From PALSA-693 sp963834725 (lineage in GTDB: Bacteria; Actinomycetota; Acidimicrobiia; Acidimicrobiales; Palsa-688), in NCBI GenBank assembly GCA_963834725.1, contig CAWICN010000001.1:5146001-5210000 (forward strand): a stretch of 64,000 nucleotides of DNA. Direction: 5' to 3'. Within the stretch, counting starts at the first letter, position 1. Each line of letters begins with the position of its first letter. Made by a program: the position numbers and the translations under genes. The notes beneath the pieces were generated by a model that had not been told where the DNA came from, ran no database searches, and saw only the letters and a program-made list of their open reading frames with translations. Below, piece by piece: positions 35,506 to 43,867 of the stretch.

Positions 35506-36330
35506 TCATTCTCGGAATCGTTGGTCACGCCACGCGAACGCGGCCTTGAGGCCGTTTGTCTGGGCGCGGCGACGGAACTCATCGCGGATGGGCAGGCTGG
35601 CTGCCTCGATGATGGTCCCGAGTTCGGCATTCGTTTGCTGGGCGGCACGGAAGCCGGCAACCTCCCACGTCCGGTTTAAAGCCCGTTTGGTCAGTTGCAC
35701 GACCACTGGCTCGTTCTTGGCGATCTCCTCCGCCATTGTCATGACCGCGTTCTCCAGTTGGGCACGCGGGACGACGGCATTGACAAGCCCTATCTGGAGC
35801 GCCTCGTCTGCTCCTATTCGATCATTGCCAGTGTAAAGGAGCTCTTTGGCCTTGCGGAGCCCGACCACCCACGGCAGGAACATTGATACTGCGGCGGACC
35901 CAAAGCGGATGTCGATATAGCCAAACCAGGCGTCGTCAGCACATATGGCGATGTCACACGCGAGCATCAGATCGGTGCCGCCCGCGAGCGCATAACTATG
36001 CACCTGGGCGATAACCGGTTTCGTGTAGTCGTGGATCCGGAGCATCCTGGCTGCGGCGCCCTCTTGGCCGGCGTATATTCCAGCCGCATCCTCCGGATCG
36101 TTCGATGTGTAGCCGCCCAGATCGTAGCCGGCGCAGAAGGCCCGGCCGGCGCCGCATAGCACCAGTACCCGAACCTGCTCGTCAGTGGCAGCGGCGTCCA
36201 GGGCCGAATCGAGGGCACCGAGTAGACGACCGTCCAGGGCATTGAGCGAATCGGGCCGGTTGAGGGTTAGGCGCCGCACCGGTCCGACGTCATCTACGAG
36301 TATGGCCGGAGAGGCTTCCGAGTCGGGCAT
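35506..36330 (-). CDS. enoyl-CoA hydratase/isomerase (crotonase) family protein
   Basis: A 274-aa crotonase: VRRLTLNRPDSLNALDGRLLGALDSAL, first oxyanion segment GAGRAFCAGYDLGGY, second QVHSYALAGGTDLMLACDIAI, and the usual GYIDIRFG...LPWVVGLRKAKELLYTG stretch. It is a paralogue of the gene at 3287, lacking that protein's long insertion. The ATG at 36330 (MPDSEAS) is favoured by family length. Confidence 0.87.
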   Translation of the reverse strand: MPDSEASPAILVDDVGPVRRLTLNRPDSLNALDGRLLGALDSALDAAATDEQVRVLVLCGAGRAFCAGYDLGGYTSNDPEDAAGIYAGQEGAAARMLRIHDYTKPVIAQVHSYALAGGTDLMLACDIAICADDAWFGYIDIRFGSAAVSMFLPWVVGLRKAKELLYTGNDRIGADEALQIGLVNAVVPRAQLENAVMTMAEEIAKNEPVVVQLTKRALNRTWEVAGFRAAQQTNAELGTIIEAASLPIRDEFRRRAQTNGLKAAFAWRDQRFRE

Positions 36331-36390
36331 AGTCGGCACTCTAGCGCTGCTTGAGTCCCAGGTTCTGAAGAGTTGAGGCAAGTTTTTGGG

Positions 36391-38019
36391 TCATGCTGCG
36401 AGGGGGCTGGCTCGTAGGAGGTTGGTGAGTTCGCGTTCGTAGGCTTTCCAGGCGGCGGTGAGGGGTTGGGGTGCGGGTGGGCGTGGTCGGCTGAGGGCGG
36501 CGAGGTCGGTGAGGGCGGGAATCACGACGCGTGCGGCGAGTTGGGTGAAGAAGGCGGCGATGCGCAGGCCGTGGGCGGTGACCCGGTAGGTGTTGGTGTG
36601 GGGGATTCGTTCGATGAAGCCTTTGAGCCGTAGGCGGCGGAGATCGTAGGTCGCCTGTGCGGGGCTGTAGTCGGGGTTGTACAGGACGGCCATCTGGGTG
36701 CGCAGGGCTTTGTTGGTGAGCCCGCCGATGACGTGCGCGAAGGAGCCGACGGAGGCGAGCAGGGCCATGGTGCGGGGATCGCCGAAACGTAACCCGGGGG
36801 CCCGCTGGCCGTCGTGGAGGCTGGGCAGCACGACTGCTTCGAGGGTGGCGGGGTCGGGCAGTCCGGGCTGTCCTTCGCCCAAAGCGGCCAGGAACCGGGC
36901 GTCGATATCCGCGCCGAGTCGGCGCAGAGCCCGCCAGTTGTGGCTGTTGAGGGTCTTGTGCAGGTTGAAGTCGTCGGCGTCGTTGAACGTCATCTCCACT
37001 CTGAGAGCCCGGCCTTCTTTGAGGTAGGCCTTGGCCTTGGAGGACTTGTAGTGGATCTGGATGCGGGGGGCGACGTCGCGGGTGATGACCTCGGTGGCGA
37101 ACCGTCCCGGGGTCTTGTGTTTGCCGCGGTTTCTGACTTGGCGGTCGACGACCAGTGACACCTGTTCGGGGCGGCCCAGGTCCAGATGACAGTCGATGGC
37201 CGCCTCGAACCAGGCCCGGGCCCGGCGGGGCTGGTCGAATACGGCGGTGTCAGAGACCTCCATCTGGGCGATGGAGAACGCCCAGTCGAAGCCGGCCCGG
37301 CGATCATCGACGGTGAGCGGGTTGGGCATGACCGCCATCATCCGGGCCAGCAGATCGCGGACATGACCGGAACCGAGGCGGGCGCAGACGCGATGAGCCA
37401 GGGCGGGGTCGTCCACCCGGCGTAGACCGTTATCGAGCGCGTCGAAGCCGACGCCGGCCTTGGCCAGCTGAACTTTGGCCCACTCATGTCCGTTGGCGTT
37501 GACCCACAACGGGTATGGCGCGTAGCTGCCCAGCCGTAGCGATGTCGGGCCCCACTCGGGGTCAGCGAAATACAGGTACCAGTGGTCGGGCACCGACGAC
37601 TGGCGCCGCCAGGTGATATGGGGATGGTTGGGCCGATGCCGGGCGTGGGTGTCATCGACGAAGCCCCGCCACGAACTGGTCCGCTCCTGGGCCTTGCCCA
37701 CCAGCACCAGCCCGAACCGGCCGGCCGCGGCCGCTCCGTCTTGATAAGGGCGGGCCATGTTCTCTTTGGACTGGCCCGCCTTGAAACGCAGTACCGGCAC
37801 CCCCGAGGCGGCCACCAGCGCGTCGAGCTCGCTCACCAGCCGTTGCCGGTTGCGGTTCAACGCGGCCGGTGAGGGGATGTAGTTGCCTCGCTTGAGCAGG
37901 AACTTCACCACCCCTCCCTCATACATCAACCCCGGGATGTACCCGCGGATGCCGATACGGTCTACCGAGGTGCAACGGAAGCTCACATGCTCGGCCAGTA
38001 GGCTGGCCACGGTCCCCAT
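36391..38019 (-). CDS. uncharacterised 542-aa protein of a widespread, probably mobile-element-associated family
   Basis: N-terminal block MGTVASLLAEHVSFRCTSVDRIGIRGYIPGL is followed by EGGVVKFLLKRG and VLRFKAGQSKENMARPY. The core LVLVGKAQERTSSWRGF leads to DHWYLYFADPEWGPTSLRLGSYAPYPLWVNANGHEWAKVQLAKAGVGFDALDNG. The C-terminal 130 residues look like a winged helix (YNPDYSPAQATYDLRRLRLKGFIERI...YRVTAHGLRIAAFF). From memory, proteins with this core recur in many phyla and are annotated hypothetical. No nuclease or recombinase motif is recognised. The ATG at 38019 has an AGGAGG ribosome site. Confidence 0.7.
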   Translation of the reverse strand: MGTVASLLAEHVSFRCTSVDRIGIRGYIPGLMYEGGVVKFLLKRGNYIPSPAALNRNRQRLVSELDALVAASGVPVLRFKAGQSKENMARPYQDGAAAAGRFGLVLVGKAQERTSSWRGFVDDTHARHRPNHPHITWRRQSSVPDHWYLYFADPEWGPTSLRLGSYAPYPLWVNANGHEWAKVQLAKAGVGFDALDNGLRRVDDPALAHRVCARLGSGHVRDLLARMMAVMPNPLTVDDRRAGFDWAFSIAQMEVSDTAVFDQPRRARAWFEAAIDCHLDLGRPEQVSLVVDRQVRNRGKHKTPGRFATEVITRDVAPRIQIHYKSSKAKAYLKEGRALRVEMTFNDADDFNLHKTLNSHNWRALRRLGADIDARFLAALGEGQPGLPDPATLEAVVLPSLHDGQRAPGLRFGDPRTMALLASVGSFAHVIGGLTNKALRTQMAVLYNPDYSPAQATYDLRRLRLKGFIERIPHTNTYRVTAHGLRIAAFFTQLAARVVIPALTDLAALSRPRPPAPQPLTAAWKAYERELTNLLRASPLAA

Positions 38020-38390
38020 GGTGTCCTCCTCTCCGACCGTTGACGCGGCCGGGTCCGTGGGTTTGTTGATCACAGGACGCTATTGGGGACCAATCCGTTT
38101 CTGCCTGGCGAATCGACCGACCGGCATAGGGCCGGCTTTGCCGGCCCGGCACCGACAGGCAGCCATCCCGGCCGGCCAAAACGCGAGAGACCTCAGACCC
38201 CAGCCATCCCCGCTCGAGTTGACCGCGGCGCTTCAGCAGGTCTGAGGTCGCTCGCTAAGGGCTTGAGCCGAATGCTCCCAACGAGCCTCCGGCCGCTCGC
38301 CAGACGCACGAAGTCGAAGTCCCCGAGGCTGGAGCACCTCCGAGCGGCGCCTCGCCCTCGTGGAAGCCGTGCTTCTAATAGTCTGTGGCC
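38020..38390. other. intergenic, with strong hairpin
   Basis: No gene is seen in these 371 bp. At 38129-38147 there is a perfect hairpin GGGCCGGC-TTT-GCCGGCCC, without a T-run. It lies 110 bp upstream of the 542-aa gene start and could mark a regulatory leader or an element boundary. Confidence 0.5.
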
Positions 38391-38777
38391 ATGAGCGAAC
38401 GTCCCGCACAACTGCGTGAAGCTTACGATGCGGTCGGGCGTGGCGATCTCGACCCCTGGATGACGTTGCTCGATCCCAGGGTTGTCTGGCGCGCCGCCGA
38501 CCGGCCGGATGTCCCGGATACCCCCACCTGAGGCAACCGGCAGGAGGTCGTGGATCTCCTCTCGATGCATCATGAGAGCGGGCGGCGCTTCCAGATGAGC
38601 GAGACCGTCGAGCAGGGTGCCGCCGTTGCGCTCGGTTTGATTATCTCGCAGCCCGAGTGGTCAGGGACGGTGGAGGTATTCAAGGTGTTCAGGTTCGGGG
38701 CGGCCGGCGACAAAGTGGTGCACATGCAGGACTGCGACTCGCGGCAGTCCGCTTTGGCGATGCTGGCCACCGGGTAG
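38391..38777 (+). pseudogene. NTF2/SnoaL-like protein gene with in-frame UGA
   Basis: The frame reads MSERPAQLREAYDAVGRGDLDPWMTLLDPRVVWRAADRP...TPT, then TGA (38529-38531). It continues in the same frame as GNRQEVVDLLSMHHESGRRFQMSETVEQGAAVALGLI...VEVFKVFRF...VVHMQDCDSRQSALAMLATG to TAG. Both halves belong to one SnoaL-like fold of about 128 aa. Related proteins commonly have Cys just before the NR-EV motif, so TGC to TGA is likely. Nonsense pseudogene or read-through; no SECIS hairpin is obvious. Confidence 0.75.
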
Positions 38778-38859
38778 CCCGATTGGTGGTGCTGACGGCG
38801 GAGGCGGTCTTGGTCGTGCGCCGCCGGCCCGGCGCATCCCGCCAGGCCGCCGGCCGGCC

Positions 38860-38904
38860 ATTGTGCTATGAAAACCGCGTAATACGCGGTTTTCATAGCA
38901 CAAT
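38860..38904. repeat. 45-bp perfect palindrome
   Basis: Two 22-nt arms flank a single A: the left arm begins ATTGTGCTATGAAAACCGCG (then TA) and the right arm is its exact reverse complement ending CATAGCACAAT. It is AT-rich against its surroundings. The 38778-39121 gap around it has no gene. A related but imperfect sequence occurs at 28671-28706 (TATCGAAACCGCGTCATGCG...). Confidence 0.85.
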
Positions 38905-39121
38905 CCGACGGCACCCGGAAAGGGTGGTGGTGCTCCGACGGCAGGAAAGCTTCTGACAGCCCCACCTCGTCTTGTTCGGACGCACCGTCCGGCCCAAGTC
39001 GGGCCGCGCTGACGTATACGCGTAGTTGCCACGTCCCAGGCGGCGTTCGATCATCGAGTCCGTCGTGAAGACGTACTGGCGCGAAGCTCGATCATCCGGC
39101 CGCCCCGGAGGAAATCCCGAG

Positions 39122-39194
39122 TGCCCCCGGCAGGACTCGAACCTGCGACGCACGGTTTAGGAAACCGACGCTCTATCCTCTGAGCTACGGGGGC
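39122..39194 (-). tRNA. tRNA-Arg (CCT anticodon)
   Basis: A 73-nt cloverleaf on the minus strand. The acceptor stem is GCCCCCG/CGGGGGC with discriminator A. The D-arm region is AGCTCAGAGGATAGAGC, and the anticodon stem GTCGGT/ACCGTGC holds loop TTCCTAA (anticodon CCT). The T-arm is GCAGGTTCGAGTCCTGC. CCA is not encoded. It reads the rare AGG codon. Confidence 0.95.
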
Positions 39195-39300
39195 TTGATG
39201 GCTCTTACCAGGACTCTTAGGCCGGCGGGCGGCTATACAACCCTAGCAATCCTCTTGGACTCCTCCTGGACCGGGAACGGCCGACGGGAGGCGACCGAGC

Positions 39301-39735
39301 ATGAGAGGGACCAAGCTGGCGATCCCCGAGTCTGGCGGCGGCGCGTGTTCACCCGCGATAGATCCTGTCACGGGCAACCCTCGCCGGGCGACGCGGACCT
39401 CCACAGCACCAAGAAACAGGCCGACTCAGCCTTCGCGGAGTTCGTCCGCGACGTAACCGGCGGCAACCTGACCACCGACGCCTCGACCATCGAGGAGTAT
39501 CTGGACCGCTGGCTCGACCATGTGGCCCTGAGCAAGTCACCGACGACCGTGCGCGCCTACCGGGGGAAGATCAAACGCATCGACACCAAGCTCGGCCATG
39601 TTCAGCTGTCGAAGCTGACCGCACAGCACCTCGACCGGGCCTACCGGCAATGGCTCGACGAAGGCCTACATCCGACCCGCGTTCATCACCTCCACGGTGT
39701 GCTATCGGCGGCGTCGAACCAGGCCGTCAAAATGG
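39301..39735 (+). pseudogene. decayed phage-type tyrosine integrase, N-terminal part
   Basis: MRGTK starts at 39301, but the homologous protein jumps between frames: VWRRRVFTRD, then DPVTGNPRRATRT, then HSTKKQADSAFAEFVRDVTGG. It continues through the SAM-like core-binding domain TIEEYLDRWLDHVALSKSPTTVRAYRGKIKRIDTKLGHVQLSKLT to LSAASNQAVKMG. The catalytic domain (R...H-x-x-R...Y) is missing. It sits about 107 bp beyond the 5' end of tRNA-Arg and is a relic of an integrated element. Confidence 0.75.
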
Positions 39736-39931
39736 GGGATCGTGCCAACCGCGGTCACGAAGCAGGCCAGCCCCCCCGCCGTTACGATGGCAGCCACGCC
39801 CACGGCGAACGATCACGCCGAAACAATGCGGATTCCAGTCCGGCCCGGCAATCTCGAAGGAGTTCCGAACGTAGAGAGGCATGGAGGGAGTCTCCTTCCG
39901 GAAACGGCATCAATGCATAAGGGGGCAGTTC

Positions 39932-40668
39932 ATGCGCCTGAATCTCAATTCCAAGCGCTTGGGTCGTGCTGGAGCCGCGCTGGCCAGTGCCTTCGTGCTG
40001 GTTTTACTGGCGACGGCACCGGTGGCTGGGGCCTCAGCGGCCCCACACCAGACCACCACCAGCACCACGACGGCCACCACAACGACGACGGCGCCGCCGT
40101 CGCCGCCCCAGATCACGACCTCGAACTTTTTCTGCAGCGGTGGCGTCTGCGCTATTGGTCCCGGTGACGTGGGCATTGCCTTCGCGGCTGGACTGATCGG
40201 CATTGGCGGCCCCCTTTATACCGGCGCGGAGTGCAACCCCTATCTCATCAGCATCGTCAGCGGGGGCCTGCCCCCGGGGTTACAGCTCGGCGAGCCCATC
40301 TGCGAGTGGGAGATCACCGGTACTCCCACCACAGCCGGAACCTACAGCTTCACCGTGGAGATCGCGCCTGGGTTCAACAACCTGGCCCAATCGGTTGGAC
40401 CTGATGGGTTTCAGCAGTTCACTATCACCCTCGGAACCGGATCGGCGGACCGGCTCCAGGTGTTCGGCGCGACCTGGTCCCCACGAAATACATCCTTGAG
40501 ATCGGCGGCTTCGACGTCAACAACGGTGCCACCTACAACATTTATGTGGCCTCCACCGGCGCCCTACTTGCGACGATCACTCAGAGAACCCCCGTCAACG
40601 GCGGCGACGGTAGCTTCGGGCTGACCCAGCACCGGCAAAATGCGGCCGGTCTGAACCCCCCATCGTGA
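39932..40668 (+). pseudogene. secreted Ig-like (putative Ig/He_PIG) protein with frameshifted C-terminus
   Basis: A signal peptide (RAGAALASAFVLVLLATAPVAGASA) and a Thr-rich linker (TTTSTTTATTTTTAPP) are followed by a domain with LISIVSGGLPPGLQLG...CEWEITGTPTTAGTYSFTVEI, the classic putative-Ig pattern. After QFTITLG the frame runs into Arg/Ser-rich nonsense to a stop at 40624. The next frame gives a coherent tail YILEIGGFDVNNGATYNIYVASTGALLATITQ...FGLTQHRQN ending at 40668. So a frameshift lies near 40470-40480. Start ATG at 39932 after GGGGG. Confidence 0.65.
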
Positions 40669-40904
40669 CCGACACGGGTCAAGCGTCACCGTCCCGGTCG
40701 TCGTCAAGCTCAAACACTGACGACTCGAGGGAGTCAACCGAGTTGCGGAGCCCCGGTGTGGGGCTCACCGTCCCTCGGGCGGGCCCATTTTCGGGGGTTT
40801 CCCCTTCCGGCTGTCGGGGGCGCTCGGTTGCCTCGGCTGCCGTCGAGGGCTCCCAGTCGCGCTATCCAGACGGTTCGTCCCACCGATACCCTCTGACCGG
40901 GTTT
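40669..40904. other. intergenic with small hairpin
   Basis: No gene recognised. AGCCCC-GGTGT-GGGGCT at 40749-40765 can form a 6-bp stem; there is no T-run. Confidence 0.4.
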
Positions 40905-41740
40905 TCAGCCCAGGCCCGTCCGATTGAGCGTCTCTCTCTCAGCGCTGTAGCAGGTCCGCTCGATCGGAGCGCAACCAGAGCGAAGCACGCTGGAGCCGGT
41001 CCCCGAGTCCTGCATTCCAGTATGCGATGAACCTTCCTGTCCGGCTTCGACCCGATCGAGCACGCCCAGTCGGCCCCGCTCAAGATAGATATCGACCAGA
41101 TCGAGCACCCTGCCAACCGCGCGACCGTCAACACCGTAGGCATCGCACATGGCCGCGAGCCGGAAGGAGGCAGACCATCCGCTCGGGGGATCGATGAGGT
41201 CGGCAGGGTCGGCCAGAGGAACCCAGTGCTGCACCGCGATAGCCAGATCCCGCATCGGATCATTCGGCCCGGCGAAATCGAAGTCGATCAGCCCGACCGC
41301 GGCGTCGTCTCCGCGGAAGACGACGTTGCCGACCACCGGGTCGTTATGGCAGACCATCACGGGCGGAACACCGGGGCAGAATCCGCCGTTCCAACGAGTG
41401 TCGTCGGGCGGCACGAAGCCGCGGGCGGCGGCGTGAAAGCGGGCCAGCAGTACAGCCACGCTTGCCGTCCGGGCCTCGGACACCACCGGCCAGTCGCCAT
41501 CTGGAGGTTCGGGGGGACTGGAACCTCGCCGTCGATGAAGCTGAGCACCTCCTCCGACGGTGAAGTCGAGATCACCCGCGGCGCACCGGTGAAACCCCGG
41601 GCGTCGAGATGGCGCAAGAAAGCGTGTACAGCCCACGAGTGCGGCCCGCTGGGACGGACCACCGTCTCGCCCACGCGGCGAAGTCGACCGTAGTTCTGCC
41701 CTCCGCCGGCAAACGACTCGGTCTCCCCCGCCACCGACAA
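40905..41740 (-). pseudogene. aminoglycoside/choline phosphotransferase-fold kinase, frameshifted
   Basis: The N-lobe frame (41740 to about 41515) reads NYGRLRRVGETVVRPSGPHSWAVHAFLRHLDARGFTGAPRVI...EVLSFIDGEVPVPP. The sequence then shifts at a run of six G (41511-41516, plus strand) into PPEPPDGDWPVVSEA...VAVLLARFHAAARGFVP. The kinase loop is PVMVCHNDPVVGNVVF (catalytic Asp and Asn) and the metal site GLIDFDFAGPNDPMRDLA. All active-site residues are present, so a homopolymer sequencing error or a very recent mutation is possible. Substrate unknown. Confidence 0.75.
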
Positions 41741-41741
41741 A

Positions 41742-41924
41742 TTATGACATCAACCAGATGCACCGGCCTCCATGTGCGCGAGGTGGGCCGGGTCCGATCA
41801 CCTGGATGAAGCGCTCGCGCACGGCGTCGGCCGCCTGGCGGTACGTGACGGGCAGGGGGACTCCGATTGTGTCGGAGTCCGACTTCTTCGGTGCGTCGGG
41901 CATGCGAGTCGGATCGTGGGTCAT
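41742..41924 (-). CDS. small hypothetical protein
   Basis: A 60-aa frame, MTHDPTRMPDAPKKSDSDTIGVPLPVTYRQAADAVRERFIQVIG..., lies between the kinase relic and the membrane protein on the same strand. No homology is recognised and codon usage is not decisive. It may be spurious. Confidence 0.25.
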   Translation of the reverse strand: MTHDPTRMPDAPKKSDSDTIGVPLPVTYRQAADAVRERFIQVIGPGPPRAHGGRCIWLMS

Positions 41925-41954
41925 CTCCTTAGCGCTGGTCGGCCAACGAGGTTG

Positions 41955-43370
41955 CTATAGGGGGGTACAGAGCAAGTGGAGGTACTGGTGCCAGCTAGCT
42001 CCTCCGAATGGAATCTTTAGCTGCCAATAGTGCACCATTTGGACGGTTGTCAGACCGCAGCAGATGACCACCACCACAGCGACAGCGACTCGTGCGACGA
42101 CCGATCGTACCCAAGAGTACACGGCCGCGAGCGGAAACGCCATCATGGGAAGACTGTCGACAAAAGCGCGTTGACCGTACCCACCTCCATAGTACCAGTT
42201 GCTCCAAGACGAGATCATATAGGCATTGAGGACAAGTACGAGAGCGAAAGGAACTGCGAGGGCTCGGGCGTATCGCCACATCAAACAAAGGCCCACACTG
42301 GCAAGCAGGAGTACCGGAGCCCAGGGAAACAGACCGTGGGGATCGAAGCTGAAGAGCGTTTTCAGTATCTGGGGACGTGTGAATTCGAAAAAGCCGCCTG
42401 ATCCGGCGTAGGAATTGACGAACCACCGGCCGGTAGCCTCATGCCAGATGAGCAGCTGCGGTGCAAGCACGATGGCAACGGATCCGGCCATTACAGAAAT
42501 CTGTAAACGTCGCCTCCAGAGGAAAGAGGCTCGGGCCGGAACATCGGCAAACTTGCTTATCGCGAATAATGGAACCAGCAGGAGGAATACCGCGTTGGAT
42601 TGCCGGACTAACAAGATTAGCCCCATGATCACGCCCAATCCGAGCGTCAGCTTAAGCGACTTTGGCCATTCGTACCACCGGTGAACGAGCTCAATGAGGG
42701 CAGCCAGGAGAAAGAAGGAAAACGCGTGGCTAAATGTCGAATCAAACGTCGAATAATGAAAGAGGCTTGTTCCAAATACGATGCTGACGAGAGTGGCAGA
42801 TACAACAAGAGATCCAGAGTATCGGCGAAGAGATGTAGCCAGGATCAGAAGGCCCAGGATCATGTACACTAAGGCCGCTACGCCCGCCGCTCGTTGCTCG
42901 ATGTTGGAGTATCCATTATCGTACTCGCCGGTGGCTTTTGCCAAACCATGGCCTACTATAAAGAACGGGGCCATCATTACCGCTTCGCCTACGGGGTAGC
43001 GTTGCAGGTAGTTACCGGTCCGCGCGTTCTTCGCGAATCCCGTCTCATATTCAGTTTGACCTCGAAGGTCTTGCGCCACAAACGTTCGAAACGTCGGATC
43101 ATGTTGTACGAGATAGGCTGGTAGATACGAGTAATAGCCAGCACCGTCTGATCGCACTATCGGGTAGACCTTGGGATTCAAGAAGTGGGGATAAATTGCG
43201 ATGTAGCTCACAATTCCCGAAACCACGATAATGAGAACTGTCAGTCGTGGAAGGCTCTCCCACTTGGTAGGCTTTGGCGGAAGCTTAAAGAAATGGCGCG
43301 TTACCCTACCTGTCGACATCGGTCGAATGACCGTCTGGAAGCTCGAATCTAGGGCAGTAAGGTCCTCCAT
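41955..43370 (-). CDS. polytopic membrane protein, GT-C glycosyltransferase-like
   Basis: A 471-aa protein with about ten to eleven hydrophobic helices starting at residue 45 (LTVLIIVVSGIVSYIAI). An early extracytoplasmic loop contains VRSDGAGYYSYLPAYL (Asp in a D-x-x-Y/G context, as in PMT/ArnT-like GT-C enzymes) and YPVGEAVMMAPFF. A later loop has SWSNWYYGGGYGQRAFVDSLP. This suggests a lipid-linked-sugar transferase or flippase-like protein; the donor is unknown. Its DNA is visibly richer in A and T than its neighbours, which suggests horizontal acquisition. Confidence 0.75.
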   Translation of the reverse strand: MEDLTALDSSFQTVIRPMSTGRVTRHFFKLPPKPTKWESLPRLTVLIIVVSGIVSYIAIYPHFLNPKVYPIVRSDGAGYYSYLPAYLVQHDPTFRTFVAQDLRGQTEYETGFAKNARTGNYLQRYPVGEAVMMAPFFIVGHGLAKATGEYDNGYSNIEQRAAGVAALVYMILGLLILATSLRRYSGSLVVSATLVSIVFGTSLFHYSTFDSTFSHAFSFFLLAALIELVHRWYEWPKSLKLTLGLGVIMGLILLVRQSNAVFLLLVPLFAISKFADVPARASFLWRRRLQISVMAGSVAIVLAPQLLIWHEATGRWFVNSYAGSGGFFEFTRPQILKTLFSFDPHGLFPWAPVLLLASVGLCLMWRYARALAVPFALVLVLNAYMISSWSNWYYGGGYGQRAFVDSLPMMAFPLAAVYSWVRSVVARVAVAVVVVICCGLTTVQMVHYWQLKIPFGGASWHQYLHLLCTPL

Positions 43371-43867
43371 CAGCGGATGTCAGGGGCCATCAATCCCACA
43401 GAACGAAGGGATCGTCTCGGAGCAGATCTCAGCCGCCCCGTAGCACCGCTCGGTACCGAAGCCATCGACCCGATCATCCTGATACCCTCTTCACGTTCAT
43501 CCCTCCGATCTTGGACACGCTCTGAAGTCTGCCACAACTACGAAGTCCGGCTGGGACAAGGCGAAGTCTGCCAGGTAATCTCGTGGGGTCGTGCGAGTTG
43601 CGTCCTGAGAGCTTGACCAAGCTACCGGGTGAGAGTCTCATCGAGGTAAGCGCGTCGGTACGGCCGGTAGCAGGCCCCCGGTCCGTTGTCGACGAGCGGT
43701 ACTTAGTGCCTGGCACTCTCGGCCGTTTCGCCTCGGCCGGCTTCGGGATCGGGCTCAGCGCGAGTGGCGTCACAGGTGGTCCTTTTGTCCTATAGTCGGG
43801 TGATGGTCGTGGTGGTTGTGCCTCCCGCGCGCCTAGCGTCGGAGAAATCGAGACGGGGGGTGGGTCG
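43371..43867. other. intergenic, no gene recognised
   Basis: A 497-bp gap between divergently transcribed genes. No coding region, RNA gene or clear repeat is seen. It must contain promoters for the membrane-protein gene and the Tat protein gene; the latter has a G-rich ribosome site (GGGGGGTGGG) just before its GTG. Confidence 0.4.
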
